NCBI RefSeq assembly: GCF_036240795.1
Contig: NZ_CP108454.1
Location: forward strand, 4,278,001-4,342,000
Direction: 5' to 3'
DNA: 64,000 nucleotides
Source: Streptomyces sp. NBC_01268
GTDB taxonomy: Bacteria; Actinomycetota; Actinomycetes; Streptomycetales; Streptomycetaceae
Part shown: positions 9,154 to 17,265 of the stretch, piece after piece
How the letters are laid out: every line of letters starts with the position of its first letter
How positions within the stretch are numbered: position 1 is the first letter of the stretch
The notes under the pieces: model-generated
The model's input: the letters and a program-made list of their open reading frames with translations, nothing else
What the model was told of the DNA's origin: nothing
Database searches by the model: none
Program-made: the position numbers and the translations under genes

Positions 9154-10130
9154 GCGGGTTCCTCCGTGGAGCAGAGCAGGCTGTCGGCGACGGTGGTGCG
9201 GGCGTAGAGGACGGAGCGTCCGCTGCGGTGGGCGGTGACCAGGCCGGCGTTCTTGAGGGCGATGAGGTGCTGGGAGACGCCGGCCGGCGACAGACCGGAC
9301 GAGGCGGCGAGTTGGGTCGTCGAGGCGGGGGTGTCGAGCTCGGCGAGGAGGAGGGTGCGGGAGCGGCCGAGGACGGCGGCGACGGCGTCGGTGGCGCTGC
9401 TCGTGGTGCGGGGCTCCCAGAGGTTGCCGATACCCCGTGCGGGATAGGCGAGTTGGGGCGCGTCGGGGGCGACGGAACGGGTCAGGACGCGCGGCCAGGC
9501 GAAGGCCGAGGGGATCAGCAGCAGTCCGGACCCGGCCTGGTCGCGGGTGAGCGCGCAGGCGCGCCGGACGAGGCGCAGGGTGCCGTCGTCCCACCGGACG
9601 GTCTCGTGGAGCTCGCTGAGCACGGTCGCCGAGCCGTGTTCGGCGACCTGGCGGGCGCGGTGGAAGACGTCGGCTTCGAGGAGGCTGCGGATGCGGGCCC
9701 AGTAGGGGGCGAGGGCGAGTTCCCAGTAGGTCTCGATCTCGTGGGCGAGCCGGTCCAGGTCGAGGTCGCGATCGAGGCCTGCCGGGAGGTCGGTGTCGCG
9801 GCTGAGGAGCCGCAGGTCGCGGGCGATCTGTTCGGGCGGGGTCTTCCGGACGGCGTCGAGTTCGGACGCGAGGGTGGGGAAGGGCCCGGTGGGGGTGGGA
9901 TTGAGGAAGTCGGCGAGGTAGCCGCGGGCGGGAACGAGCGCGGCGAGCCGGCCGCGGTCGAGCCCGGCGCGGGCGATCCGGGGCCGCACCTGGGCGGCCC
10001 AGCGGCGGTGGAGCGGCGGGTCGGCGGCGTCTCTGAGCAGGCGGAAGCTGGTGACGACCTCCCACATGGGGGAGACGGCGAAGCGGGTCTGGGCGAGATC
10101 GGCGGCGGAGAAACTGAGTCCGGACTCCAT
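9150..10130 (-). CDS. ArsR-family regulator with DUF5937-like N-terminal region
   Basis: A 326-residue protein with a C-terminal ArsR winged helix (about residues 240-315: LDTPASTTQLAASSGLSPAGVSQHLIALKNAGLV and the wing HRSGRSVLYA). A long N-terminal region (FSAADLAQTRFAVSPMWEVVTS) is typical of a Streptomyces ArsR subfamily. No metal-binding cysteine cluster is present. It is first in the regulator-hydrolase operon and divergent from the MFS gene, which it may control. Confidence 0.87.
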   Translation of the reverse strand: MESGLSFSAADLAQTRFAVSPMWEVVTSFRLLRDAADPPLHRRWAAQVRPRIARAGLDRGRLAALVPARGYLADFLNPTPTGPFPTLASELDAVRKTPPEQIARDLRLLSRDTDLPAGLDRDLDLDRLAHEIETYWELALAPYWARIRSLLEADVFHRARQVAEHGSATVLSELHETVRWDDGTLRLVRRACALTRDQAGSGLLLIPSAFAWPRVLTRSVAPDAPQLAYPARGIGNLWEPRTTSSATDAVAAVLGRSRTLLLAELDTPASTTQLAASSGLSPAGVSQHLIALKNAGLVTAHRSGRSVLYARTTVADSLLCSTEEPA

Positions 10131-10193
10131 GTGTACCCCCGTGATCCGAGCGTTGGATTCGGCCTGAGCTTAATCACTGGAGGGGGGTGGTGG

Positions 10194-10210
10194 AGGAGGA
10201 GCAACCTCCT
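10194..10210 (+). promoter_or_regulatory. hairpin sequestering the Shine-Dalgarno of the MFS gene
   Basis: AGGAGG (10194-10199), the only Shine-Dalgarno for the ATG at 10215, is perfectly complementary to CCTCCT (10205-10210) across the 5-nt loop AGCAA. The hairpin would mask the ribosome site. Confidence 0.55.
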
Positions 10211-10214
10211 GCCC

Positions 10215-11747
10215 ATGCCCTCCAAGCCAGCGCGGTCCAACTCCCCGTCCCCCTCTGCCTCCCCGTCCCCCTCCCCTTCCCCTTCCCCGTCCCCGTCCCC
10301 GTCCCTCTTCTCGACGTTCAAGAACCTGCCGCCCGTGGTCTGGACGCTCTTCGGCGGCACGGTCGTCAACCGTCTCGGCTACATGGTCACGCCCTTCCTG
10401 GTCTTCTTCCTCGCCTCGCGCGGAGTGACCGGAACGGAGACCTCGTACGTCCTCGGCGCCTTGGGGGCCGGGAACCTGCTCGGCCCGGCGGTCGGCGGCG
10501 TCCTCGCCGACCGGATCGGCCGCCGTCCCACGATGCTGATCGGTCTGCTGGGCGCGGCGGTGGCGCAGGGCACGCTGTTCGTGGCGCCGGAGGTGTGGAC
10601 GATGGCCGCGGCGGCGCTGCTGATCAGCGCCACGGGCACGCTCGTCGCCCCCGCGGCGTTCGCGTTGATGGCGGACGCGGTCGACGCGGAGCGCCGGCAG
10701 CGCGCGTACGCGCTGTTCGGCTGGGGCGTCAACATCGGCACGGCCGTGGCCGGCGTGCTGGGCGGGGTGCTCGCCGCGCAGGGCTACTGGCTGCTGTTCG
10801 CCGTCGACGCCGGGACGATGCTGGTCTACGCGGCCGTCGTCGCCACCCGGCTGAGCGAGCCGCCGCGCGGACCGCGCCCGGAGAAGGACGGCATCGGTTA
10901 CGGGGTGGTGCTGCGCGACCGGCTCACGCTGCTCCTGCTTCCCCTGTTCGGCGTCCAGCTCTTCGTCTACTCGCTGACCGAGGTGGCCCTGCCGCTGGCC
11001 ATCCACGACAGCGGCCTCTCGCCCGCGGTGTACGGCGCGATGGCGGCCGTCAACGCCGTCCTGGTGGTCGCCCTGCAGCCCTTCGCGACGGCCCGCCTCG
11101 CCGGTCTGCCCCCGCTGCGGGTGCAGGCCGTGGGCAGCGTCCTGATCGCGCTCGGCGTGGCCCTGACGGGCGTCGCCGACGGCATCGTGGGCTTCGTCGT
11201 GTCGGTCGTGGTCTGGTCGCTGGGCGAGGTCGTCGTCGCGGGCATCGCGGCCGCCGTCATCGCCGACCTGGCTCCGGCGCACGCCCGAGGCCGCTACCAG
11301 GGAGCGTTCAGCTGGACCTGGGGTGTCGCACGCTTCGGCGCGCTGACGGTGGGCGTCACGGTGTACACGGGCCTCGGGGCCCCGGCCCTGTGGTGGTCGG
11401 CGCTCGCAGGGGGCCTGGCGGCGGCGGCCGCGACCCTGGCCCTGGCGGGCCGGGTCACGCGGCGGACGGCCCGGCAGGAACTACTTGGCGCCGGCGAGGG
11501 CGTGGGCGACGAGGGCGTTGGCGTGGCCGTGACCGAGCCCGTGCTCGGACTTGAGCCAGGAGACGAGCTCCATGTGCTTGGTGAGCGGGGAGCTCTCGAT
11601 GAGCCCGAGCCACTCGGAGACGGGGCGCCCGTACTTCTTCTCGATGGAGGGGAAGTAGCTGGCGGGGCCCTTGACGGGGGGAGCGGCGGACATGGGGAGG
11701 CCTCTTCTCTGCGGGGCGCGGGCGCGGCTGCGGCTGCTGTGTCGTGA
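10215..11747 (+). CDS. MFS transporter with antisense-overlapping C-terminal extension
   Basis: A 510-residue 12-TM major facilitator. TM1 is near VVWTLFGGTVVNRLGYMVTP, motif A is GGVLADRIGRRPTM, and the two halves are joined by a short loop (SEPPRGPRPEKDGIGY). Residues about 7-30 are a Ser-Pro repeat from a CCCCGT/CCCCTT tract. The transporter proper ends near 11470, but no stop occurs until 11745-11747. The last 88 or so codons are therefore exactly antisense to the DUF4287 gene, and the tail is low complexity. The intrinsic terminator at 11769 follows the 11747 stop closely, so the long transcript is plausible. It is divergent from the ArsR gene. Substrate unknown. Confidence 0.85.
   Translation: MPSKPARSNSPSPSASPSPSPSPSPSPSPSLFSTFKNLPPVVWTLFGGTVVNRLGYMVTPFLVFFLASRGVTGTETSYVLGALGAGNLLGPAVGGVLADRIGRRPTMLIGLLGAAVAQGTLFVAPEVWTMAAAALLISATGTLVAPAAFALMADAVDAERRQRAYALFGWGVNIGTAVAGVLGGVLAAQGYWLLFAVDAGTMLVYAAVVATRLSEPPRGPRPEKDGIGYGVVLRDRLTLLLLPLFGVQLFVYSLTEVALPLAIHDSGLSPAVYGAMAAVNAVLVVALQPFATARLAGLPPLRVQAVGSVLIALGVALTGVADGIVGFVVSVVVWSLGEVVVAGIAAAVIADLAPAHARGRYQGAFSWTWGVARFGALTVGVTVYTGLGAPALWWSALAGGLAAAAATLALAGRVTRRTARQELLGAGEGVGDEGVGVAVTEPVLGLEPGDELHVLGERGALDEPEPLGDGAPVLLLDGGEVAGGALDGGSGGHGEASSLRGAGAAAAAVS
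11481..11693 (-). CDS. DUF4287 domain protein
   Basis: A 70-residue protein filling the whole DUF4287 domain (FPSIEKKYGRPVSEWL, KHMELVSWLKSEHGLGHGHANALVAH). The family is small, helical and of unknown function, common in actinobacteria. The ATG has a GAAGAGG-type site upstream. The gene lies entirely within the 3' part of the MFS reading frame on the other strand. Confidence 0.88.
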   Translation of the reverse strand: MSAAPPVKGPASYFPSIEKKYGRPVSEWLGLIESSPLTKHMELVSWLKSEHGLGHGHANALVAHALAGAK

Positions 11748-11768
11748 GCTGTCGAGAGGAGAGACCGG

Positions 11769-11808
11769 GGCCCCGCCGAGAACTCATCGGCGGGGCCGTG
11801 ATGTTTTT
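11769..11808 (+). terminator. intrinsic terminator after the MFS gene
   Basis: An 11-bp stem (GGCCCCGCCGA / TCGGCGGGGCC, 11769-11797) with a 7-nt loop is followed by TGATGTTTTT, a clear plus-strand U tract, 22 nt beyond the MFS stop. Confidence 0.85.
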
Positions 11809-11837
11809 CGAAGCCCGGGACGCCGGCCGGGCCGGAC

Positions 11838-11886
11838 ATGAATCCCCGTCCGCCCGAGGTGCTTGGGATGAATCCCCGTCCGCCCG
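11838..11886. repeat. 19-bp direct repeat
   Basis: ATGAATCCCCGTCCGCCCG occurs at 11838 and again 30 bp later at 11868, just beyond the end of the ABC permease gene. Function not apparent. Confidence 0.75.
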
Positions 11887-11897
11887 CGGCGCTCGGC

Positions 11898-14177
11898 TCA
11901 GTCCCGCCGGATGTGCTCGGGATCGACGTGCCGCCGCACGAGCGGCAACGAGGCCAGCCCGCCGACCACCAGCACCCCCAGCGCCGACACCACCAGCAAC
12001 GGCAATCCGGCCCAGTCCCAGTGCACCGCCCCGCCGCCGGTGATCAGGTAGCTGGACTCGGCCAGCCACCCCGTCACGACGGCCGCCCCGAGCCCCACCC
12101 CGAGCGGCAGCACGACCTGCGCACACTGCGCCCACCGCAACGTCGCGCCCCGCGCCCCCAGCAGAGCGAGCGCGGCCACCTGCCCGCGCCGCTCCATCGC
12201 CCGATCCGCCACCGACACGACGAACGCGGCGACCCCGACGACGAGACCGAGCACCATGCCGGCGGCGAGGAGGCTGCGGATGACGGTGAGCTGGTGCAGC
12301 GAGCTGACGACGATCCCGACGGGCTCGACCTCGGCGGTGGGCGCGATGGCGCCGATGGCGTCGAGGGCGGTGCGGACGGTGGTGGGGTCGGAGGGGGTGA
12401 CGAGACTGATGGTGCCGTCGGCGGGGACGGTGCCAGGGGGGAGGAGGGATGGGGGGATGAGGACGTCGATGCCGGAGAACGCCGAAGGCTGCCAGGCGAA
12501 CACGGTCACCGCCTCCTGCGGAATGGCGACGGTGATCTTCCTCCCGCTGTCGAGGAGGAACGGAAAGCCGCGGCCGGGCTGGCCGTCCGGGTTCTGAAGC
12601 GTGTCCGGCTCGTTGACGCGGAGCACCTTGCCGTCGATGCAGCCGCTGCTCGACTTCGTGAAGGAGGCCAGTTCGGCACAGGTCGCGATAGCCGCCGTGA
12701 TCCGTGGAGTGTCCACGTCGAGGGAACGGATCCACGAGTCTGCGGTGAGTCCTTGCCCCCGGACTCCTTCCACCTGGCTGAGCCGGGCTCGCTGGTGGGC
12801 GTCGACGGCGTCCACGGACAAGGCGTACTCCTGGACGGGCGCGGTACGTCGGCTCACCTGGTCCAGCTCGACGAGGACGCCCTGCGTCAGCGAAGCCGCG
12901 TAGACGAGCAGGACGAGCCCGGTGACGACACGCAGCGCGCTGCCCGGGTCGACCTCGGCCCGGCGCATCGCGAGGGTGAGCGGCAGCGACCGCACGCGAC
13001 CGGCCAGTCGGCGGGCCAGCCACGCGGTGACGGGCGCGAGCCCGAACACCAGCCCCGCGCCGGTGAGGAGCACGGCCCCGGGAACGAGTACCGCGCCGGC
13101 GCTGCCCCCGGACGGGTCCCGTCCGAGGACACTGAGGGCGCAGTACCCACCGATGACACCGAGCCCTGGCACCAGCAGCAGCGTCCCGTACATCTTGGGC
13201 GGCTTGCGCTGAGCGCTGCGGCGCACGTTCAGCGGCGTGAGTGCCGCCTCGCGAGCGGATCGCCGTCCGACGAACCAGGCGAGCGCCGGGCAGAGCACCA
13301 GGCAGACGGCGAGAGTGGTGGTTTCCGGCCGCCCGTCGGCCGGAAACCATTGCAGACCGGGAAGACCGATCCGGGCCATGACCTCGTTGAAGCCGAGGTA
13401 TCCGGCGACTCCGACGACAGCCCCGAGGGATGCGGCTGCCACCGTCTCGCCTGCGTTGACCCGCAGCGTGTCCTTCACGCTCAGCCCGACCAGCCGGAGC
13501 GCGGCCAGTCTTCGGGCCCGCGACTCGGCGGAGAGCCGGGCGCAGACGGAGAGGAACACGGCGAGGGGAAGGAGGACGATGCAGGCGAGTGTGAAGCGGA
13601 GGATGTCGAGCGTCGACTCTTCCACGGCGGGATACGGGTCGAACGAGGAACCGAACGAGCTGAGTCCGGAGGCATCCGACGGCAGCTGCTGCCGCGTCCG
13701 TCCGACATACGCGTAGAGGTCGTCCTGACCGGCCAACCCCGCCGGCCCGATGACGCCGATCACCTTCCCGGGCAGGAGTCCGGCGATGCCCGGTTCCTCC
13801 GTCAGGACCTGCCGCAGGCGAGGAGAGACGATCACCTCCCCCGGGGCGGGAAGCCGGTCCACGCCGGGTGGCAGCGGAGTCGGCCCCGGCCGGGTGCGCG
13901 CGACGAACACCCGGTAGAACGGCTCGGATCCGTACGTGTCCTGACGTATGGCGTACGCGGCGGCCGAGACGGGCCTCGAGGGCGTGTCCTCCACCACCGG
14001 GCGGGGATTCCGGTCGCTGGAGCGCGCCTCGTGCGCGCCGATGATCGCCGGAATGGTGAGGACGGCGGCCAGGCAGGCCACCCCCAACGCGCATCCGCCC
14101 GTCATCAGCAGGAAGCGGGCCCGCCCCCGCCGCCCGCCGCGCCACAGCAGGCGCAGCCCGAACAGGAAGCCGTTCAC
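11898..14177 (-). CDS. FtsX-type ABC transporter permease
   Basis: A 759-residue MacB/FtsX-family permease. It has an N-terminal TM after LRLLWRGGRRGRARFLLM and a large extracytoplasmic domain (about 55-230). A first FtsX core follows (around 240-480), then a second extracellular domain, and a C-terminal FtsX core ends with a TM near LPLLVVSALGVLVVGGLASLPLVRR. Such permeases usually act in envelope stress, peptide resistance or lipoprotein/secreted-protein handling rather than solute uptake. The GTG start overlaps the ATPase stop (GTGA, 14174-14177), so the two are translationally coupled. Confidence 0.9.
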   Translation of the reverse strand: MNGFLFGLRLLWRGGRRGRARFLLMTGGCALGVACLAAVLTIPAIIGAHEARSSDRNPRPVVEDTPSRPVSAAAYAIRQDTYGSEPFYRVFVARTRPGPTPLPPGVDRLPAPGEVIVSPRLRQVLTEEPGIAGLLPGKVIGVIGPAGLAGQDDLYAYVGRTRQQLPSDASGLSSFGSSFDPYPAVEESTLDILRFTLACIVLLPLAVFLSVCARLSAESRARRLAALRLVGLSVKDTLRVNAGETVAAASLGAVVGVAGYLGFNEVMARIGLPGLQWFPADGRPETTTLAVCLVLCPALAWFVGRRSAREAALTPLNVRRSAQRKPPKMYGTLLLVPGLGVIGGYCALSVLGRDPSGGSAGAVLVPGAVLLTGAGLVFGLAPVTAWLARRLAGRVRSLPLTLAMRRAEVDPGSALRVVTGLVLLVYAASLTQGVLVELDQVSRRTAPVQEYALSVDAVDAHQRARLSQVEGVRGQGLTADSWIRSLDVDTPRITAAIATCAELASFTKSSSGCIDGKVLRVNEPDTLQNPDGQPGRGFPFLLDSGRKITVAIPQEAVTVFAWQPSAFSGIDVLIPPSLLPPGTVPADGTISLVTPSDPTTVRTALDAIGAIAPTAEVEPVGIVVSSLHQLTVIRSLLAAGMVLGLVVGVAAFVVSVADRAMERRGQVAALALLGARGATLRWAQCAQVVLPLGVGLGAAVVTGWLAESSYLITGGGAVHWDWAGLPLLVVSALGVLVVGGLASLPLVRRHVDPEHIRRD

Positions 14178-14833
14178 GTCAGGACTCCGTCGGACATCCT
14201 GTACTGGACGTCGGCTCGCGCGGCGACACTCTCGTCGTGCGTGACGATGACGACCGCCGTGCCCTGATCTCGGGCCAGCCGCAGGAACTCGTCCAGTACG
14301 GCGGCGGCGTTGGCACTGTCGAGGGCCCCGGTCGGCTCGTCCGCGAACACCACTGCGGGGCGGTGCACCAGGGCCCGTGCCACGGCGACCCGCTGGCTCT
14401 GACCGCCGGACAGCTGGGAGGTCCTGCGCTGGAGCAGCTCGGTCATGCCGAGCCGCCCCAGCACCTCCCCGGCCACCGCGTGCGCGGGAGCCTTGCGCCG
14501 GCCCGCGAGTCGAAGCGGGAGCGCCGCGTTCTCCTCGACGGTCAGCTCGGGCAACAGCTCGCCGTACTGGAAGACGAACCCGAACCGCTCCCGGCGCAGC
14601 GTGCTCAGCTCGTCGTCGTCGAGGCTCGCGAGATCGACACCGTCGAAGACGACCCGGCCGCCGGTGGGGGCCAGTACCCCGGCCAGGCAGTAGAGCAGGG
14701 ACGACTTGCCGGATCCGCTGCTCCCCATGACGGCGGCCACTTCTCCGCGCCGCAGCGTGAAATCGGCGCCGCTGACGGCTTGGTGTGCACCGTAGGACAG
14801 GTCCACGCGCTCGGCGCGGAGAACGGAGTTCAT
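14174..14833 (-). CDS. ABC transporter ATP-binding protein (LolD/MacB type)
   Basis: A 219-residue nucleotide-binding subunit. It shows Walker A GSSGSGKSS (about 37-45), Q-loop FQYGELLPELTVEEN, signature LSGGQSQRVAVARAL, Walker B VVFADEPTGALD, and H-loop VIVTHDESVA. The TVEEN and GALD sequences are typical of ATPases that pair with FtsX-type permeases. It sits between the secreted-protein gene (21-nt gap) and the permease (GTGA overlap). Confidence 0.95.
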   Translation of the reverse strand: MNSVLRAERVDLSYGAHQAVSGADFTLRRGEVAAVMGSSGSGKSSLLYCLAGVLAPTGGRVVFDGVDLASLDDDELSTLRRERFGFVFQYGELLPELTVEENAALPLRLAGRRKAPAHAVAGEVLGRLGMTELLQRRTSQLSGGQSQRVAVARALVHRPAVVFADEPTGALDSANAAAVLDEFLRLARDQGTAVVIVTHDESVAARADVQYRMSDGVLT

Positions 14834-14854
14834 GGTGAGGTGTGCTCCGTGCCG

Positions 14855-15271
14855 TCAGCCCTTCCGGTGGTAGGAGAGCTCGGGGGAGCAGTTGTCGGGC
14901 CGGAGTGAGCCACGATCACGGCACACCCGGATCGAGGCATCCGTGGAGTACAGCGCCGCGCCGTCGTACACCTCCCGGTCCAGGTGGACGGTCTTGCGCT
15001 GGACACCGTTGAAACGGTTCCAGGCGTAGCCCTGGACCTTCGCCTGCAGGTAGACGTTGTGGCCGTCGTTCGGGAAGCTGTCGACCAGGTCGCCCTTGAA
15101 GTGGAAGCCTCCGTGATTGCCGTCCTTGGGCTCCCAGCGGTACTTCGCGTCGCGGAACTTGGAGCCGTCAGTGGTCCGGGTCTTGATCTCCTGCCACGAG
15201 TCCGCCACCGCGGCACCGATTCCACCCATGAACAACCCGGCGGTCACCGCCACCGTCACCCACTTCCGCAC
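14855..15271 (-). CDS. small secreted protein of an ABC-transporter operon
   Basis: A 138-residue exported protein not recognised as a known family. A signal peptide (VRKWVTVAVTAGLFMGG, cleavage probably after AAVA) precedes a beta-rich domain of about 110 residues with many Tyr/Trp/Gly, including KYRWEPKDG and GYAWNRF. Two cysteines near the C-terminus (VCRDRG..DNCSPE) could form a disulfide. The GTG at 15271 is chosen for the GGAGG 4 nt upstream; in-frame ATGs further up lie in the promoter. It is first in the operon with an FtsX-type ABC transporter, suggesting it is the exported effector, ligand or sensor of that transporter. Confidence 0.75.
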   Translation of the reverse strand: MRKWVTVAVTAGLFMGGIGAAVADSWQEIKTRTTDGSKFRDAKYRWEPKDGNHGGFHFKGDLVDSFPNDGHNVYLQAKVQGYAWNRFNGVQRKTVHLDREVYDGAALYSTDASIRVCRDRGSLRPDNCSPELSYHRKG

Positions 15272-15275
15272 AACG

Positions 15276-15344
15276 CCTCCACTCAGAGCACCAAGGGATC
15301 TTGTGGCTCTGAGTATCGAGGGCATTGCTCACCGTAGTGAAATG
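15276..15344 (-). promoter_or_regulatory. promoter and leader hairpin of the secreted protein-ABC operon
   Basis: On the minus strand TTCACT, 18 bp, GATACT forms a plausible promoter. Overlapping its -10 and reaching the Shine-Dalgarno (15276-15280) is an interrupted inverted repeat: CTCAGAGC (15282-15289) pairs with GCTCTGAG (15306-15313), continued inside by CAAG/CTTG around a GGAT loop. It could be an operator or an RNA hairpin controlling translation. Confidence 0.55.
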
Positions 15345-15443
15345 GTGGATCGTTTCCTTCCTACCATCTGGTGAATCGACGGCCGGCGATCGTCAACACC
15401 CGCACTCCCGCCGCCCGTTCTCCGGCACCTCGTTCCCGACCCC

Positions 15444-16037
15444 TCAGCCCTCCAGCCCGGCCAGGAACCCCCGCACCCGCCCCATCAGCACGCCCGCCGC
15501 CTCCGCGTCGTACCCGGCGAGCCCCGGGTCCGCGAACAGGTGCCGGTCCCCCGGGTAGAGGAACAACTCACCGCTCCCCGCGCTGTCGCGCACCCGCGCC
15601 ACCAGCGCCCGAGCCGCCTCGACGTCGCCCTCGCCCGCGAAGAACGGGTCGGCGTCCATCCCGTGCACCTGGACCGGCACCCCCTCCGGCCAGCCCCCGC
15701 CGAACTCCTCCGGCGGCACGCACGCCTCGAACAGCAGCGCCCCCGCGGCCCCCGCCCGGGTCTGGGCCAGCTTCTGGGCGGGGAGGACGCCGAGGGAGAA
15801 GCCGGCGTAGACGAGCCGCTCGGGGAGCGAGTCCGCCGCGCGGACGCCACGCTCGACGAGCGTGCCGAAGCCGACCTCCTGCGCGTACCCGGCCCCGGCC
15901 TCCAGGCTGTCGAACGTCCGGCCCTCGTACAGGTCGGGCACGTGCACGGTGTGCCCGGCGTGCCGCAGCTCCTCGGCGAACGCGAGGACACCGGGGGTGA
16001 GCCCGTGGGCGTGGTGGAAGAGCAGTACCTCGGCCAT
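15444..16037 (-). CDS. dienelactone hydrolase-family protein
   Basis: A 197-residue alpha/beta hydrolase of the dienelactone hydrolase family. The elbow is GFSLG, with Ser where true dienelactone hydrolases have Cys. The acid is probably in HGMDADPFF and the His in PGDRHLF. The N-terminal LLFHHAHGLTPGVLAFAEELR supplies the oxyanion hole. It is full length without a signal peptide, hence a cytoplasmic serine hydrolase of unknown substrate, and monocistronic. Confidence 0.85.
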   Translation of the reverse strand: MAEVLLFHHAHGLTPGVLAFAEELRHAGHTVHVPDLYEGRTFDSLEAGAGYAQEVGFGTLVERGVRAADSLPERLVYAGFSLGVLPAQKLAQTRAGAAGALLFEACVPPEEFGGGWPEGVPVQVHGMDADPFFAGEGDVEAARALVARVRDSAGSGELFLYPGDRHLFADPGLAGYDAEAAGVLMGRVRGFLAGLEG

Positions 16038-16180
16038 GGCGAGCGGCCCCCGTTTCTCGTTCGCTTCGCGTTCCTCGATGCCCGCTCATCATGCAGGGCC
16101 GCACTGACACCAACGCCGCGTCACGCGACGACGGACCGGCCGGCCTACGCCGTAGCACCCCGCCCCGCGGATCCGTCAGG

Positions 16181-16801
16181 TCACCCCAGCCGCCCCAACC
16201 GCCCCAACATCCCTTCCTTGCATTCCGGCCACTCCGCGTCCGTGACGGAGAAGATCGCCGAATCGCGCAGCTTCCCGTCCTCGCCCGGCGCCCAGGAACG
16301 CGACCAGTTCCGCAGGACGCCCTCGAAGCGCGCACCGGTCTTCGCGATGGCGGCGCGGGAACGCGCGTTGCGCGCATCGGTCTTGAGGTCGAGACGGGCC
16401 ACGTTCCAGTGCTCGAAGGCGTGCCGGAAGAGGAGGTACTTGGCCTCGGTGTTCACGCCGGTGCCCTGGGCCGACGCCGCGAGCCAGGTGAAGCCGACCT
16501 CGACCGCCTGGAGTGCGTCCCCGGACTCCCGCAGCCTCGGGTCCCAGAAGGACGTGACGCCGACGGCCCGGCCGGTGGCCTTCTGTACCTGCGCGTACGG
16601 CGCGAGCGTCCCGGCGGCGACGCGGCCGAGATGTGCGTCGATGTACGCGCCGACCTCGGCGGCCCTGGGCACCCACGTGTACAGGTACGCACCGCGGTCC
16701 TCCTCGACCGCCACCGCGAGGTCGGCCGCGTGGCGGTGGTCGAGCGGTTCGAGGCGGACGAGTTCGCCTTCCAGAACGGGCCCCTTGAACACGAACGGCA
16801 T
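16181..16801 (-). CDS. GNAT N-acetyltransferase (RimJ/RimL-like)
   Basis: A 206-residue GNAT of the RimJ/RimL type. It begins GELVRLEPLDHRHAADL, has the central strand VEVGFTWLAAS, and replaces the usual R-GxG acetyl-CoA loop with AQGTGVNTEAKYLL, followed by VARLDLKTDARNARSRAAIAKTGARFEGVLR, the classical RimJ-type C-terminal block. The likely substrate is a protein N-terminus or small amine. Monocistronic. Confidence 0.9.
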   Translation of the reverse strand: MPFVFKGPVLEGELVRLEPLDHRHAADLAVAVEEDRGAYLYTWVPRAAEVGAYIDAHLGRVAAGTLAPYAQVQKATGRAVGVTSFWDPRLRESGDALQAVEVGFTWLAASAQGTGVNTEAKYLLFRHAFEHWNVARLDLKTDARNARSRAAIAKTGARFEGVLRNWSRSWAPGEDGKLRDSAIFSVTDAEWPECKEGMLGRLGRLG

Positions 16802-16905
16802 CGAAATCCCCAGTCTCGGTTGTCACGTACAGGGCGCAGGCTTACAGAGGCGCCTCTGCCGTGTCGCGCGATTTCGGCGCGGGCGGGACTGCCTAGGCTC
16901 GGCAC

Positions 16906-17226
16906 GTGACGGAGAACGAGATCAAGCTCAAGGCCATCGCCGCTCTGACGGCGCTGCGTGGGGGAGTGGACGAGAGCCTCGTCTCGGACCTGCTCGGCGA
17001 GGTGATTCCGCGGGAGTTCTCGGTGCCGGTGGACGCGACCGCCGAGGAGGCCGGACTCGCCGTCCTCGCCCAGCTCTCGGACCCGCTGAGCGCACTCGTC
17101 AACGGCTTCATCCTCGCCTTCGACGCCGTGGCCGACGCCCACGACGCGGCGGGCGCGGAGCCGGGCACGGAACCGATCCTCCAGGAACTGGCCCTCCGCC
17201 TGGCCAGCGACAGCTTCGAGGACTGA
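16906..17226 (+). CDS. small acidic hypothetical protein
   Basis: A 106-residue, acidic, predicted all-helical protein with no recognised domain; the sequence has amphipathic helices (LAVLAQLSDPLSALVNGFIL). The GTG at 16906 lies 6 nt after TAGGCT (16894-16899), the recurrent leaderless arrangement of this window, which supports the start. It lies between divergently placed genes with no operon partner. Confidence 0.7.
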   Translation: MTENEIKLKAIAALTALRGGVDESLVSDLLGEVIPREFSVPVDATAEEAGLAVLAQLSDPLSALVNGFILAFDAVADAHDAAGAEPGTEPILQELALRLASDSFED

Positions 17227-17265
17227 CCGAACGGACTGACGGAGAGGCGCGGCCCCTCCCCGTTG

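Noticed and set aside
4750..10214. Very long plus-strand open frames (4750-9207 and the 9063-10214 part of the MFS frame).
   Set aside because: They are antisense to well-supported genes (DGPF, AlkZ-like, AKR, hydrolase, ArsR) and only reflect third-position GC bias; composition is low-complexity Arg/Gly/Pro/Ala.
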